A stretch of 64,000 nt of DNA from Solilutibacter tolerans. GTDB lineage: Bacteria; Pseudomonadota; Gammaproteobacteria; Xanthomonadales; Xanthomonadaceae. This document shows positions 27,071-36,029 of this stretch, one piece after another. The notes under the pieces were generated by a model. It was not told the DNA's origin, searched no databases, and saw only the letters and a list, made by a program, of their open reading frames with translations. The stretch spans positions 1 through 64,000 of the forward strand of contig NZ_FTLW01000001.1 in the NCBI RefSeq assembly GCF_900155935.1, written 5' to 3'. Made by a program: the position numbers and the translations under genes. Numbering within the stretch: position 1 is the first letter of the stretch; every line of letters starts with the position of its first letter.

Positions 27071-28036
27071 ATGTCAAACATTGTTCCGATACAGTCAAGG
27101 ACTGTCGCAGCGTCAACGGCGTTGCAGGATTTTGCTAAGACGTGGTTCGACGATGCCTCGGTTGCCTGGCGGTCGACGACTGCGGATGGCGTGCGGAGCA
27201 TCCTCAGCCGCCATATAGTCCCCGCGTTGAGCGGTGTTCCAATCGACGGCTTCACACGTGCGCAGGTGCTAGCGCTGCGATCAAGATTGGTCCGCGAACC
27301 GATGGCCAGTGGCGCGTTGCGATCACCCGCGCGAGTGAATTTGGTGCTGCAGACGCTGGGCCGCATCTTCGCTGAACGTGAGCGACAGCTCGGGATTCCG
27401 AATCCCTGCCTCGACTTGCGTCGATTGCCGACGCGACGGACGCCGATTCAGCCCTTCACGCTTCCAGAGCTCGCGCGCCTGGCCAATGCTGCCCCGGACC
27501 ACCTGCAGGCCTATGTGTGGATCCGTGGATTGGTGGGATTGCGCTCCGGTGAGGCCAATGGTCTGAAATGGGATTGCGTCGATCTGTCTGCCGCCACAAT
27601 CGAGATCCGTCAGGCACGCGTTGCTGGTCGCGATGTGCTTCCCAAGAATGAATTTTCCGAGCGAACGATTGGGTTGATTCCTGCGGCCCATGCGGCCTTG
27701 GTGCGCCAGTTTGAGCAAACTGGCTTGACAGGTGGCTATGTCTTCTTGACGCCTCGTGGCTATCCACTCGATACGCGGAACTTTGCCCGGCGGGATTGGC
27801 TTCGCATGCTTTCGACGGCAGGACTGAAGAAGCGGGCGCCAGAGCAATTGAGGCATACGGCCGCAACCCTGTTGTTGGCTTCGGGGGAAGCGCCCACCTA
27901 CATCGCAAGAATTCTGGGTCATGCCGACTGCCGGATGCTGTTGACCACGTACGCGCGGCATATGGCGGGAGCATTAGGAAGAACGGACGGGCTCGCACTG
28001 CAACGGGCTATCGAGCTGGCAGAGGTCGTTGCGTGA
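27071..28036 (+). CDS. Conventional tyrosine recombinase
   Basis: 321 residues from ATG 27071 (GGAG nine bases upstream). An N-terminal SAM-like DNA-binding domain (WRSTTADGVRSILSRHIVPAL) is followed by the catalytic domain with all core residues: Arg in VGLRSGEANGLKWD, Lys region ARVAGRDVLPKNEFSERTI, LRHTAATLLL (HxxR), ILGHADCRMLLTTYARH (His and Tyr). Normal integrase length. It closes the recombinase operon and is most likely the enzyme that makes the element mobile together with its larger partners. Confidence 0.88.
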   Translation: MSNIVPIQSRTVAASTALQDFAKTWFDDASVAWRSTTADGVRSILSRHIVPALSGVPIDGFTRAQVLALRSRLVREPMASGALRSPARVNLVLQTLGRIFAERERQLGIPNPCLDLRRLPTRRTPIQPFTLPELARLANAAPDHLQAYVWIRGLVGLRSGEANGLKWDCVDLSAATIEIRQARVAGRDVLPKNEFSERTIGLIPAAHAALVRQFEQTGLTGGYVFLTPRGYPLDTRNFARRDWLRMLSTAGLKKRAPEQLRHTAATLLLASGEAPTYIARILGHADCRMLLTTYARHMAGALGRTDGLALQRAIELAEVVA

Positions 28037-28141
28037 CCACTTGCGCACACGATCGCGTCATGGGTACAACAGGCGTATCGCCACTAGCGGTCGCTATCGG
28101 AGCGTATTCCGACCTCTTATCGACGCACGCAAGGCGTGCCC

Positions 28142-28291
28142 ATGGCGACTCTTCGAATCGCCTATCAACTCAGTGTCGATCCATTGGTCGATCCATCGAA
28201 TCTGTTCGGGCAAAGGCCCAACCCCTTTCTCCCGGGACGCATCGCCGCGCTGCGTGCCCTCGGCATAACCATGCGCGGCAAAAACTTCTAG
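28142..28291 (+). CDS. Small 49-residue protein, possible
   Basis: Reads MATLRIAYQLSVDPLVDPSN, then LFGQRPNPFLPGRIAALRAL, ending RGKNF. Its stop TAG is embedded in the ribosome binding site of the next gene (CTAGAAGGAGA), which would couple their translation. The proline-rich centre and lack of a strong ribosome binding site leave it uncertain. Confidence 0.4.
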   Translation: MATLRIAYQLSVDPLVDPSNLFGQRPNPFLPGRIAALRALGITMRGKNF

Positions 28292-28303
28292 AAGGAGATT
28301 TCC

Positions 28304-29041
28304 ATGAGCTTTATGACGATATCGGCGCACGGGTTACTGCAAGATCCTGACTCAGTTCGTATTGAACGTGTTCTGCAAGCACGCGTTGATCGGCTACTTG
28401 CAGCGCTCGAACGCGTCATGCCTGAGGGCATACGGTTCAGTGACTGGGCTCGATTTGAAGACAATGCGATCCACATTGACCTGCAAGTCGACGGACCAGT
28501 GAATCAGCATCCGTTGGTATTGGCTGAATCCTTGGCCACTGGGGCACACCGCGTCCACGACCGCTACTTTGCTGCGTTTCGAAGGGAGCAAGCACTGGAG
28601 CCATTGGAAGGCGACTCGAACTGGTTAGCCGTCAATGCAGCGGTCCATGCCATCGAAGCGATCGGCGGGGAGGTTCGAATCCATGCAGGAAAGCCGCACG
28701 AGCGACGCCTCGCGGCAATCGATCCAGACTTCCTGCGTTTGGCAGACACGTGGAACGAGGGGATTCATGTTGATAATGCGCTCCTTGTGGGATTGACGGT
28801 TCTGCCGAGTCCAACGAAGGATGGTCTGCATTCAATAATCATCTTGGTGGCGAATTGCACCGATGCGTTTGTTGCTGTTGTGTCGGATCAATTGCTGGCC
28901 GACCTTCAGCCGGGCCGAACGCGTGTGTGCTTTCAATACCTTCAGGCGCCCGATGGCTCCCGCGAGGTGGTGCCTCAGACACTCATGATGCGTCCGGCAA
29001 TCAATGAGGCGATTCTCGCGGTCTGCGGCGATAGCGCCTAG
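28304..29041 (+). CDS. Hypothetical protein
   Basis: 245 residues with a strong AGAAGGAGA ribosome binding site. Three apparent segments: helical N-terminus (SVRIERVLQARVDRLLAALERVM), an acidic middle, and a C-terminus with LLVGLTVLPSPTKDGLHSIIILVANC. No signal peptide, no membrane segment, no domain recognised. It lies between the recombinase operon and the methyltransferase gene; a GC-rich inverted repeat just after its stop (CCCCGGGCATTTCGCCCGGGG at about 29056-29076) probably terminates it. Confidence 0.65.
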   Translation: MSFMTISAHGLLQDPDSVRIERVLQARVDRLLAALERVMPEGIRFSDWARFEDNAIHIDLQVDGPVNQHPLVLAESLATGAHRVHDRYFAAFRREQALEPLEGDSNWLAVNAAVHAIEAIGGEVRIHAGKPHERRLAAIDPDFLRLADTWNEGIHVDNALLVGLTVLPSPTKDGLHSIIILVANCTDAFVAVVSDQLLADLQPGRTRVCFQYLQAPDGSREVVPQTLMMRPAINEAILAVCGDSA

Positions 29042-29055
29042 AATCATTCGAGCTA

Positions 29056-29077
29056 GCCCCGGGCATTTCGCCCGGGG
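29056..29077 (+). terminator. GC-rich hairpin after the 28304-29041 gene
   Basis: GCCCCGGGC and GCCCGGGGC pair across ATTTC. There is no long T-run, so it may be a rho-independent terminator of weak type or a structural boundary before the methyltransferase operon. Confidence 0.55.
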
Positions 29078-29203
29078 CGTAAGCCCTTGATTTTCCGAGG
29101 ACTGACTAGGGCAGCCCGATGCGCACAGCGGCGATTCGCCGAGCGGGGCAGCCACCGGGATGTTCTGCCTTCAAGGGCCAAACCGTCACTTCCAGGCTCG
29201 TTG

Positions 29204-31981
29204 ATGAATGCAGTTGAGATTGAACAGGCACTGTCCGAGTTAGCCGAAAAGGCGTTCGAAGCCGCCGAATTCCCGTTCCAGTTCCTGACCGCGTTCGGCA
29301 ACAAGGCGACGACCATCCAGCGCCTACGCAAGGGCGACAGCAACGCCTCCGATGTGCCGGGCGGCGTACTGCAGCGCAACCACATCCATATCGCCGTAGC
29401 CGAGCCCGGCCAGGTGGGACTGACCCTCACCGCCTTGAAGGCCAGCGCCAAGACGGGCCAAGCTAAGGCCAAGTTTGTTCTGGCCACAGACGGCATGACC
29501 CTGGAAGCCGAAGAACTGGCTACGGGCGAAGCCATCGCCTGCGAGTTCCCCCAGTTCCCCGATCACTTCGGCTTCTTCCTGCCGCTGGCGGGCATCTCCA
29601 CGATCAAGGAGATCAAGGACAACCCCATCGACGTTCGGGCGACGGGTCGCCTGAACAAGCTGTACGTCGAATTGCTGCGCGAGAATCCCACCTGGGCCAC
29701 CGAGAAGCGCCGGCCGGACATGAACCACTTCATGGCCCGCCTGATCTTCTGCTTCTTCGCCGAGGACACCGACATCTTCCCCGGCGCCAGCCTGTTCACC
29801 TCCACCGTGGACACGATGACCGAGCGCGATGGCGGCAACGTCCACGAGGTGCTGGAAACCATCTTCCGTGCCATGAACACCAAGACGGCGGATCGGGCCG
29901 CCGCGGGTATTCCGCGCTGGGCCGCCGAGTTCCCTTACGTCAACGGCGGGTTGTTCTCCGGCAACACCGAGGTGCCGAAGTTCACCCGCACGGCCCGGTC
30001 CTATCTGTACCAGGCCGGGCAATTGAACTGGAGGGAGATCAACCCCGACATCTTCGGCTCGATGATCCAGGCGGTGGCCGACGACGAGGAGCGCGGCGCC
30101 CTGGGCATGCACTACACCAGCGTGCCGAACATCCTGAAGGTGCTGAACCCACTGTTCCTGGACGACCTGCGGGCGCACCTGGAAGCGGCGGGCGACAACA
30201 AGATCAAACTGCTGAACCTGCGCAAGCGCATGGCACGCATCCGCGTGTTCGATCCGGCATGCGGCAGTGGAAATTTTCTGGTCATCGCCTACAAGCAGAT
30301 GCGCGAGATCGAGGCCCAGATCAACCGGCTTCGCGGCGAAGAGAATCAACCGTCGGAAATCCCGATCAACAACTTTCGCGGGATCGAGCTGCGCGACTTC
30401 CCGGCGGAGATTGCGCGCCTGGCGCTGATCATCGCGGAGTTCCAGTGCGATGTGCTGTATCGCGGACAGAAGGAAGCTTTGAAGCTCGTTCTGCCGTTGG
30501 ACAGTCAGAACTGGATCACTTGTGGGAATGCGCTGCGTTTGGATTGGCTGGCGATCTGCCCGCCAACGGGCACAGGTGTAAAGCTGATGGGCGATGACCT
30601 TTTCAACACGCCACTAGACCAATCTGAAATCGACTTCGAGAACGAGGGTGGAGAGACGTACATCTGTGGCAACCCGCCCTATCTCGGCTCGACATGGCAG
30701 GACGAGGAACAGAAGGCCGACTTACAAGCAATCTTCGCTCATCGCACAAAAAGCTGGAAGTCACTTGATTACGTTGCCGGGTGGTTCATAAAGGCGGCGG
30801 ACTATGGTACGAAAACAAATGCTGGGGCATCTTTTGTGTCCACAAACAGTATCTGTCAGGGCCAGCAAGTGCCAATACTATGGCCGCTGATTTTTGCCAC
30901 CGGTCACCATATTGCATTTGCTCACACGTCTTTCAAATGGGCCAACCTCGCCAGCAAAAAGGCCGGCGTTACGGTGGTCATCGTCGGCATTTCAAATCAG
31001 CAAAGTTCAATTCGACAGATATTCTCAATTGCAAATAACGGTGAGGTGTCGGTCAAAGTCGTCGATCACATCAATTCCTATCTAGTCGCCGGGCAGGGCA
31101 TTGAACTCCAAAAATCCGCATATCCCCTAACTGAAGTGTCCCCTATGGACCGAGGAGACAGTGCCATCGATGGTGGCGGCCTTTTACTTGATGGGTATGA
31201 AGCAACACAGTTTCGCGTCCAAAATGAGAGTGCCTACGATGAGTTTGTCAGACCATATATGGGCTCCGAGGAACTGATAAACGGGAAACTTCGGTATTGT
31301 CTCTGGATTTCGGATCAAAATGCAGGGCGCGCAAAGGCAGCCAAATTTATTTCAGATCGGATGGCCAATGTGACAGCAATGCGCGCCGCAAGTAGCAAGG
31401 CCCAAACAAAAGAAGCGGCGGGGTGGCCCCATCGATTTGGAGAGATAAGGCACCTCGATAGCACCTACACGATTGTGGTTCCGCGCGTAAGCTCCGAGAA
31501 TCGTGATTTCCTTCCCGTGGGTCTAGTGGAAGGGGGGACGATTGTGGGCGACCGGAATTTCGCGCTTTACGACGCCCCCATCTGGAACTTGGCAATCGTG
31601 GCATCACGCCTGCATTGGGTTTGGATTGGAACGGTATGTGTCCGTATGCGAACCGATTTTTCCTATTCAAACACTCTTGGTTGGAACACCTTCCCTTTGC
31701 CCACCTTAACCGAGCAGAACAAGACAGATCTAACCGATTGCGCCAACGAAATCCTGCTGGCCCGCGAGGCCCATTTCCCGGCCACCATCGCCGACCTCTA
31801 TGACCCGGACACGATGCCGGACGACTTGCGCCGCGCCCACGAAAGGAACGATGAGACGCTGGAACGCATCTACATCGGCCGCAAGTTCAAAAACGACACG
31901 GAGCGGCTGGAAAAGCTGTTCGACCTGTACACCAAGATGACGGCGGGCCAGGCCAAGCCGAAGAAGGGGATGCGGAAATGA
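29204..31981 (+). CDS. DNA adenine methyltransferase of an MTase-helicase-GIY-YIG system
   Basis: 925 residues from ATG 29204. Motif I RVFDPACGSGNFLVIAY (near residue 350) and motif IV ICGNPPYLGS (near 488) define an N6-adenine methyltransferase of the YeeA/MmeI-like branch; FRGIELRDFPAEIARLALIIAEFQ is the adjoining conserved block. A target-recognition region follows (residues 560-830) whose DNA is AT-richer (about 30.8-31.6 kb), a common sign of specificity-domain exchange. No PD-(D/E)xK nuclease motif was noticed at the N-terminus, unlike MmeI, so cleavage should come from partners. It overlaps the helicase gene by ATGA. Upstream residues to 29087 lack homology. Confidence 0.88.
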   Translation: MNAVEIEQALSELAEKAFEAAEFPFQFLTAFGNKATTIQRLRKGDSNASDVPGGVLQRNHIHIAVAEPGQVGLTLTALKASAKTGQAKAKFVLATDGMTLEAEELATGEAIACEFPQFPDHFGFFLPLAGISTIKEIKDNPIDVRATGRLNKLYVELLRENPTWATEKRRPDMNHFMARLIFCFFAEDTDIFPGASLFTSTVDTMTERDGGNVHEVLETIFRAMNTKTADRAAAGIPRWAAEFPYVNGGLFSGNTEVPKFTRTARSYLYQAGQLNWREINPDIFGSMIQAVADDEERGALGMHYTSVPNILKVLNPLFLDDLRAHLEAAGDNKIKLLNLRKRMARIRVFDPACGSGNFLVIAYKQMREIEAQINRLRGEENQPSEIPINNFRGIELRDFPAEIARLALIIAEFQCDVLYRGQKEALKLVLPLDSQNWITCGNALRLDWLAICPPTGTGVKLMGDDLFNTPLDQSEIDFENEGGETYICGNPPYLGSTWQDEEQKADLQAIFAHRTKSWKSLDYVAGWFIKAADYGTKTNAGASFVSTNSICQGQQVPILWPLIFATGHHIAFAHTSFKWANLASKKAGVTVVIVGISNQQSSIRQIFSIANNGEVSVKVVDHINSYLVAGQGIELQKSAYPLTEVSPMDRGDSAIDGGGLLLDGYEATQFRVQNESAYDEFVRPYMGSEELINGKLRYCLWISDQNAGRAKAAKFISDRMANVTAMRAASSKAQTKEAAGWPHRFGEIRHLDSTYTIVVPRVSSENRDFLPVGLVEGGTIVGDRNFALYDAPIWNLAIVASRLHWVWIGTVCVRMRTDFSYSNTLGWNTFPLPTLTEQNKTDLTDCANEILLAREAHFPATIADLYDPDTMPDDLRRAHERNDETLERIYIGRKFKNDTERLEKLFDLYTKMTAGQAKPKKGMRK

Positions 31982-34059
31982 CATCGGAAGGCACAAAGGC
32001 AGTCCCGTCCGTCTCGATTGCCACTGCCCGCACGGGCGCGTCGAGCAAGGTCAATGCACTGGGCATGCGTCCCATGCAGGAGCGCGCCTACACCAAGCGC
32101 GGCGAGCAGTACCTGCTGATCAAGTCGCCACCAGCGTCGGGCAAATCGCGCGCGCTGATGTTCATTGCGCTGGACAAGCTCCACAACCAGGGCCTCAAGC
32201 AAGCCATCATCGTGGTGCCCGAGAAGTCCATCGGTGGCAGCTTCGCCGACGAGGCGCTGTCCGAGCACGGTTTCTGGGCGGACTGGCAGGTCCAGCCACA
32301 GTGGAACCTGTGCAACGCCCCAGGCGACGACGAGGTCAAGGCAGACAAGAGCAAGGTACGGGCAGTGGGCCGCTTCCTTGAATGCGAAGACAAGGTGCTG
32401 GTCTGTACGCACGCCACCTTCCGATTTGCCGTGGAAGAGTACGGCATTGCCGCCTTCAACGATCGACTAGTGGCAGTGGACGAGTTCCACCATGTGAGCA
32501 GCAACCCGGACAACGTGTTGGGCAGCCAACTCACCCAGCTGATCGCGGCAGGCTCCGTGCACCTGGTGGCCATGACCGGCTCGTACTTCCGTGGTGACAC
32601 GGTAGCGGTGCTGTCCCCACAGGACGAGAACCGCTTCGAGACGGTGACCTACACCTATTACGAGCAGTTGAACGGCTACACCTACCTGAAATCGCTGGAA
32701 ATCGGCTACTTCTTCTACACGGGCCAGTACCTGGACGCTATAACCAAGGTGCTGGACCCGGCGCTGAAAACCATCGTCCATATCCCCAACGTCAACTCGC
32801 GCGAGAGCCTGCAGGACAAGTACAAGGAAGTCGAGGAGATCATGGAGTCGTTGGGCACCTGGAAGGGTGTTGACCCCGCCACGGGTTTCCACTTGGTCGA
32901 ACGGGCTGATGGTTCTGTGTTGAAGGTGGCGGACCTGGTCGACGACAGTGACGCGACCAAGCGCGCCAAGGTGCTGAACGCGCTGAAAGACCCGGCCCAG
33001 AAGAACAATCGCGACCACGTCGACATCATCATCGCGTTGGGCATGGCCAAGGAAGGGTTTGACTGGATCTGGTGCGAACACGCGCTGACCATCGGCTACC
33101 GCAGCAGCCTGACCGAGATCGTCCAAATCATCGGTCGCGCCACTCGCGACGCCCCAGGCAAGGAGCGATCCCGATTCACCAACCTGATCGCAGAACCCGC
33201 AGCGGGTGAGGCGGAAGTGGTGGCCGCGGTTAACGACACTTTGAAAGCCATTGCCGCGAGCCTGCTGATGGAGCAGGTGTTGGCCCCGCGCTTCGAATTC
33301 ACGCCCAAGAACCAGGGCAAGCTTGATGGCTTCGAGTACGAAGGCGGCTATGTCGAGGGTGGCAACAATCTCGGTGTCAATGTCGCCACAGGGCAAGTCC
33401 ACGTGGAGATCGGTGGCCTGGCCATGCCGGAAGCGCAAGAAGCCAGGCGCATCTGCAAGGAAGACTTGAACGAGGTCATTACGGCCTTCGTTCAGGACAA
33501 GTCGGCCTTGGAACAAGGGCTATTCAACGACCAAACGCTGCCCGAGGAACTAACTCAAGTGCAAATGGGAAAGATCGTGCGCGATCGATACCCTGAATTA
33601 AGCGAGGCCGACCAGGAAGCCATCCGCCAACATGCCATCGCCGCTCTCAATCTCACCCAACAGGCCAGCCAGGCATTGAGGGTAGCCGAGGAGAAGGGCG
33701 AGTACACCAACACGGCACTCATCGATGGCGTGCGCAAATTCATCAATGTCCGCGATTTGGACATCGATCTGATCGATCGGATCAATCCGTTCGATGCCGC
33801 CTATTCCGTGCTCGCCAAGGCCATGGACGAGAAGATCCTCCGCCAAGTGCAGGCCAGTATATCGGCCAAGCGCGTGAGCATCCCGATTGAGGATGCGCGT
33901 GAACTGGCGCGACGTGCACTTGCATTCAAGACCGAGAAGGGTCGCCTGCCCGACATTAACTCGCCGGATGCGTGGGAGAAGCGCATGGCCGAGGGCGTGG
34001 CTGCACTGGCCCGATTCCGCGCCGACGAGAAGGCACGCGAGGCTTCTGCCCATGGCTGA
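31978..34059 (+). CDS. DEAD/DEAH-type superfamily 2 helicase
   Basis: 693 residues. Walker A is KSPPASGKSRALMFIALD (residues 49-58), Walker B VAVDEFHHVSSN near 167, motif III MTGSYFRGD, and the second RecA domain has VDIIIALGMAKEGFDW and QIIGRATRDAPGKERSR (motif VI). The C-terminal 250 residues are helical and unknown. It would translocate on DNA to license cleavage, as in type I/III restriction; that is inference. Translation is coupled on both sides: 4-base overlap upstream and 8-base overlap with the nuclease gene. Confidence 0.88.
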   Translation: MTSEGTKAVPSVSIATARTGASSKVNALGMRPMQERAYTKRGEQYLLIKSPPASGKSRALMFIALDKLHNQGLKQAIIVVPEKSIGGSFADEALSEHGFWADWQVQPQWNLCNAPGDDEVKADKSKVRAVGRFLECEDKVLVCTHATFRFAVEEYGIAAFNDRLVAVDEFHHVSSNPDNVLGSQLTQLIAAGSVHLVAMTGSYFRGDTVAVLSPQDENRFETVTYTYYEQLNGYTYLKSLEIGYFFYTGQYLDAITKVLDPALKTIVHIPNVNSRESLQDKYKEVEEIMESLGTWKGVDPATGFHLVERADGSVLKVADLVDDSDATKRAKVLNALKDPAQKNNRDHVDIIIALGMAKEGFDWIWCEHALTIGYRSSLTEIVQIIGRATRDAPGKERSRFTNLIAEPAAGEAEVVAAVNDTLKAIAASLLMEQVLAPRFEFTPKNQGKLDGFEYEGGYVEGGNNLGVNVATGQVHVEIGGLAMPEAQEARRICKEDLNEVITAFVQDKSALEQGLFNDQTLPEELTQVQMGKIVRDRYPELSEADQEAIRQHAIAALNLTQQASQALRVAEEKGEYTNTALIDGVRKFINVRDLDIDLIDRINPFDAAYSVLAKAMDEKILRQVQASISAKRVSIPIEDARELARRALAFKTEKGRLPDINSPDAWEKRMAEGVAALARFRADEKAREASAHG

Positions 34060-35239
34060 CATGGAAGATGACGACCTGCTGGATGCATTAGGCGTAGAAG
34101 CTGCGCCCACAAAGGCCGGCGCGCATACCAAGCTCGAAGAGCGCTTGATTGCGGGCTTTGAGGACATCCTGCGGTTCGTGGAAACGAATGGTCGGGTACC
34201 GCAACACGGTGAGGATCGCGACATCTTCGAGCGGCTCTACGCCGTTCGCCTTGATCGCTTGCGCGGGATGCCCGAGGCTCGTGAATTGTTAGCTTCGTTG
34301 GATGCTTCCGGCCTGCTGAGCGGGCCTGTCGCCGCGGTGGTTGCAGTTGATTCTCTGGATGACGAGGATCTGCTGGCCGAATTAGGGGTCGATGCACCTG
34401 CTGATGATGAAGACATTACCCAGCTGCGGCATGTTTCGTCCTATGCGGATCGCCAGACTGCGGAAGAGATCGCCAACCGTGCTCGCTGCGAAGACTTTGA
34501 CAACTTCCAGCCACTGTTCGAGCAGGTTGAGCGAGACATTCAATCTGGGCAGCGCAAGACGCTTCGCTTCGGACGTGATGCCAGCGTTGAACAGGGAAAC
34601 TTCTTTATTCTGGATGGTCAGATTGCCTATGTGGCGGAGGTAGGAAAGGCGGCACGTACTCCTAATGGGGAATCCAATGCGCGTCTTCTCGTGATTTTCT
34701 CCAATGGAACCGAAAGCAATCTCTTGGAGCGTTCGCTACAGCGTGCGCTTTACAAAGATGAGACAGGCAGGCGTATCACTGATCCGGACAATGGCCCACT
34801 CTTTGGCGACACCATCGAGCCGGAGGACATCGAAAGCGGCACGATTTACGTGTTGCGCAGCCAGTCCGATCATCCTTACGTTTCTGAGCATCGCGAACTG
34901 ATTCACAAGATCGGTGTCACAGGCGGAAAAGTTGAGACCCGCATCGCTGGCGCGAAGGATGACGCAACCTATCTGCTTGCTGGCGTCGACATCGTGGCGA
35001 CCTACAAATTGGCCCACATCAATCGAACGAAGCTGGAGAATCTGTTCCACAAGATTTTCGCGCCTGCCCAGCTCAACTTAACCATCGAGGATCGTTTTGG
35101 TAAGCCGGTCAAGCCGCGTGAATGGTTTCTCGTTCCGTTGCACGTGATCGATGAGGCGGTGAACCGCATTCGGGACGGCTCAATCACATCGATGAGCTAT
35201 GACCCGACGACGGCTACGCTTCGAAAGCAGCCAGAGTAA
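34052..35239 (+). CDS. GIY-YIG (T5orf172-type) nuclease
   Basis: 395 residues from ATG 34052. The C-terminal domain carries GTIYVLRSQSD (GIY element, near residue 262), LIHKIGVTGGKVETRI (YIG element with the catalytic-type Arg) and RTKLENLFHKIF (metal-binding Glu), the T5orf172/MUG113 pattern. The first 200 residues are acidic with two similar motifs, DDDLLDALGVEA and DEDLLAELGVDA, suggesting an internal duplication that may bind partners. Its coupling to a helicase and a methyltransferase implies it is the DNA-cutting subunit. Confidence 0.87.
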   Translation: MADMEDDDLLDALGVEAAPTKAGAHTKLEERLIAGFEDILRFVETNGRVPQHGEDRDIFERLYAVRLDRLRGMPEARELLASLDASGLLSGPVAAVVAVDSLDDEDLLAELGVDAPADDEDITQLRHVSSYADRQTAEEIANRARCEDFDNFQPLFEQVERDIQSGQRKTLRFGRDASVEQGNFFILDGQIAYVAEVGKAARTPNGESNARLLVIFSNGTESNLLERSLQRALYKDETGRRITDPDNGPLFGDTIEPEDIESGTIYVLRSQSDHPYVSEHRELIHKIGVTGGKVETRIAGAKDDATYLLAGVDIVATYKLAHINRTKLENLFHKIFAPAQLNLTIEDRFGKPVKPREWFLVPLHVIDEAVNRIRDGSITSMSYDPTTATLRKQPE

Positions 35240-35318
35240 CGCCTCGCAACTTTGCCTCCTTCAGATATGTGAGAAACCCCAGGTGTACCCAATCCGGGTG
35301 CTAACCAGGAGTTTCATC

Positions 35319-35951
35319 ATGTCGGACATCCACCGGCCGCCCGAAAACCTTGCAGCACTTGAGCACAGTGTCCCCATGCGTTGCGTCGATTCGGTTCTGT
35401 TGGCGTGGGAAGCGCTGGAATGCTCACAGAGGCGGCGTGAGCTTGAGGTGGCAATCCACGACGGTTTAATTTGGGCGCATGGCGACTGGGAAGCGGTCGG
35501 CCGTCTTGCAGCGCCGATCTTCCACGCTATCGATGCGAAGGTAGGAAACTATCAAGTATCGATGCATAAGCTAATGCAGCGTCGTAGGTTATCGCCTACG
35601 CGCGACCTGGATGAAGCCATTCGTCAGGCGCGGAAGATGCCCCCAGGAGATCGTCTCGTCTGTCACGTCGGCATGTACAAGGCGTACTCGACACTCTCAT
35701 CCATCATCAGGATGCAAACGGCATGCATCGCCGATCCCGCAGAACGGTTGCAGGGTATTTCAATTGCGTTTCGTCAGCACGCCCTGAAGCTGTATGACGC
35801 GCAACGCTTGGATTGGCAGGCGACAGTCGCGGATCATGCCGGACGCGGGCGCATGCTGGAAGCGGTCTATCCCTTGCCAAACCCGTTCGGGATCGTGCCC
35901 GGGATACCGTGCTGGCAATTGATGCCGCGCTCACCATTGCAACTGCACTGA
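35319..35951 (+). CDS. Hypothetical protein downstream of the nuclease gene
   Basis: 210 residues from ATG 35319 with AGGAG upstream. Mostly helical, cytoplasmic; VDSVLLAWEALECSQRRRELEVAI and DLDEAIRQARKMPPGDRL are typical stretches. No domain recognised. The 79-bp gap from the nuclease gene allows co-transcription but a separate promoter is equally possible. Confidence 0.6.
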   Translation: MSDIHRPPENLAALEHSVPMRCVDSVLLAWEALECSQRRRELEVAIHDGLIWAHGDWEAVGRLAAPIFHAIDAKVGNYQVSMHKLMQRRRLSPTRDLDEAIRQARKMPPGDRLVCHVGMYKAYSTLSSIIRMQTACIADPAERLQGISIAFRQHALKLYDAQRLDWQATVADHAGRGRMLEAVYPLPNPFGIVPGIPCWQLMPRSPLQLH

Positions 35952-36029
35952 GGGGCGTGAAACCAATGCTGGCATGGCCCACCTGTGTCAACAGGCGCGT
36001 GCTGGTCGTTTATGAGCAAAATATCAACG

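Noticed and set aside
29204-35239. BREX or DISARM assignment for the methyltransferase operon
   Set aside because: No BrxC/PglZ-type, DrmA or DrmB partners are present, and the helicase and GIY-YIG partner do not fit those systems.
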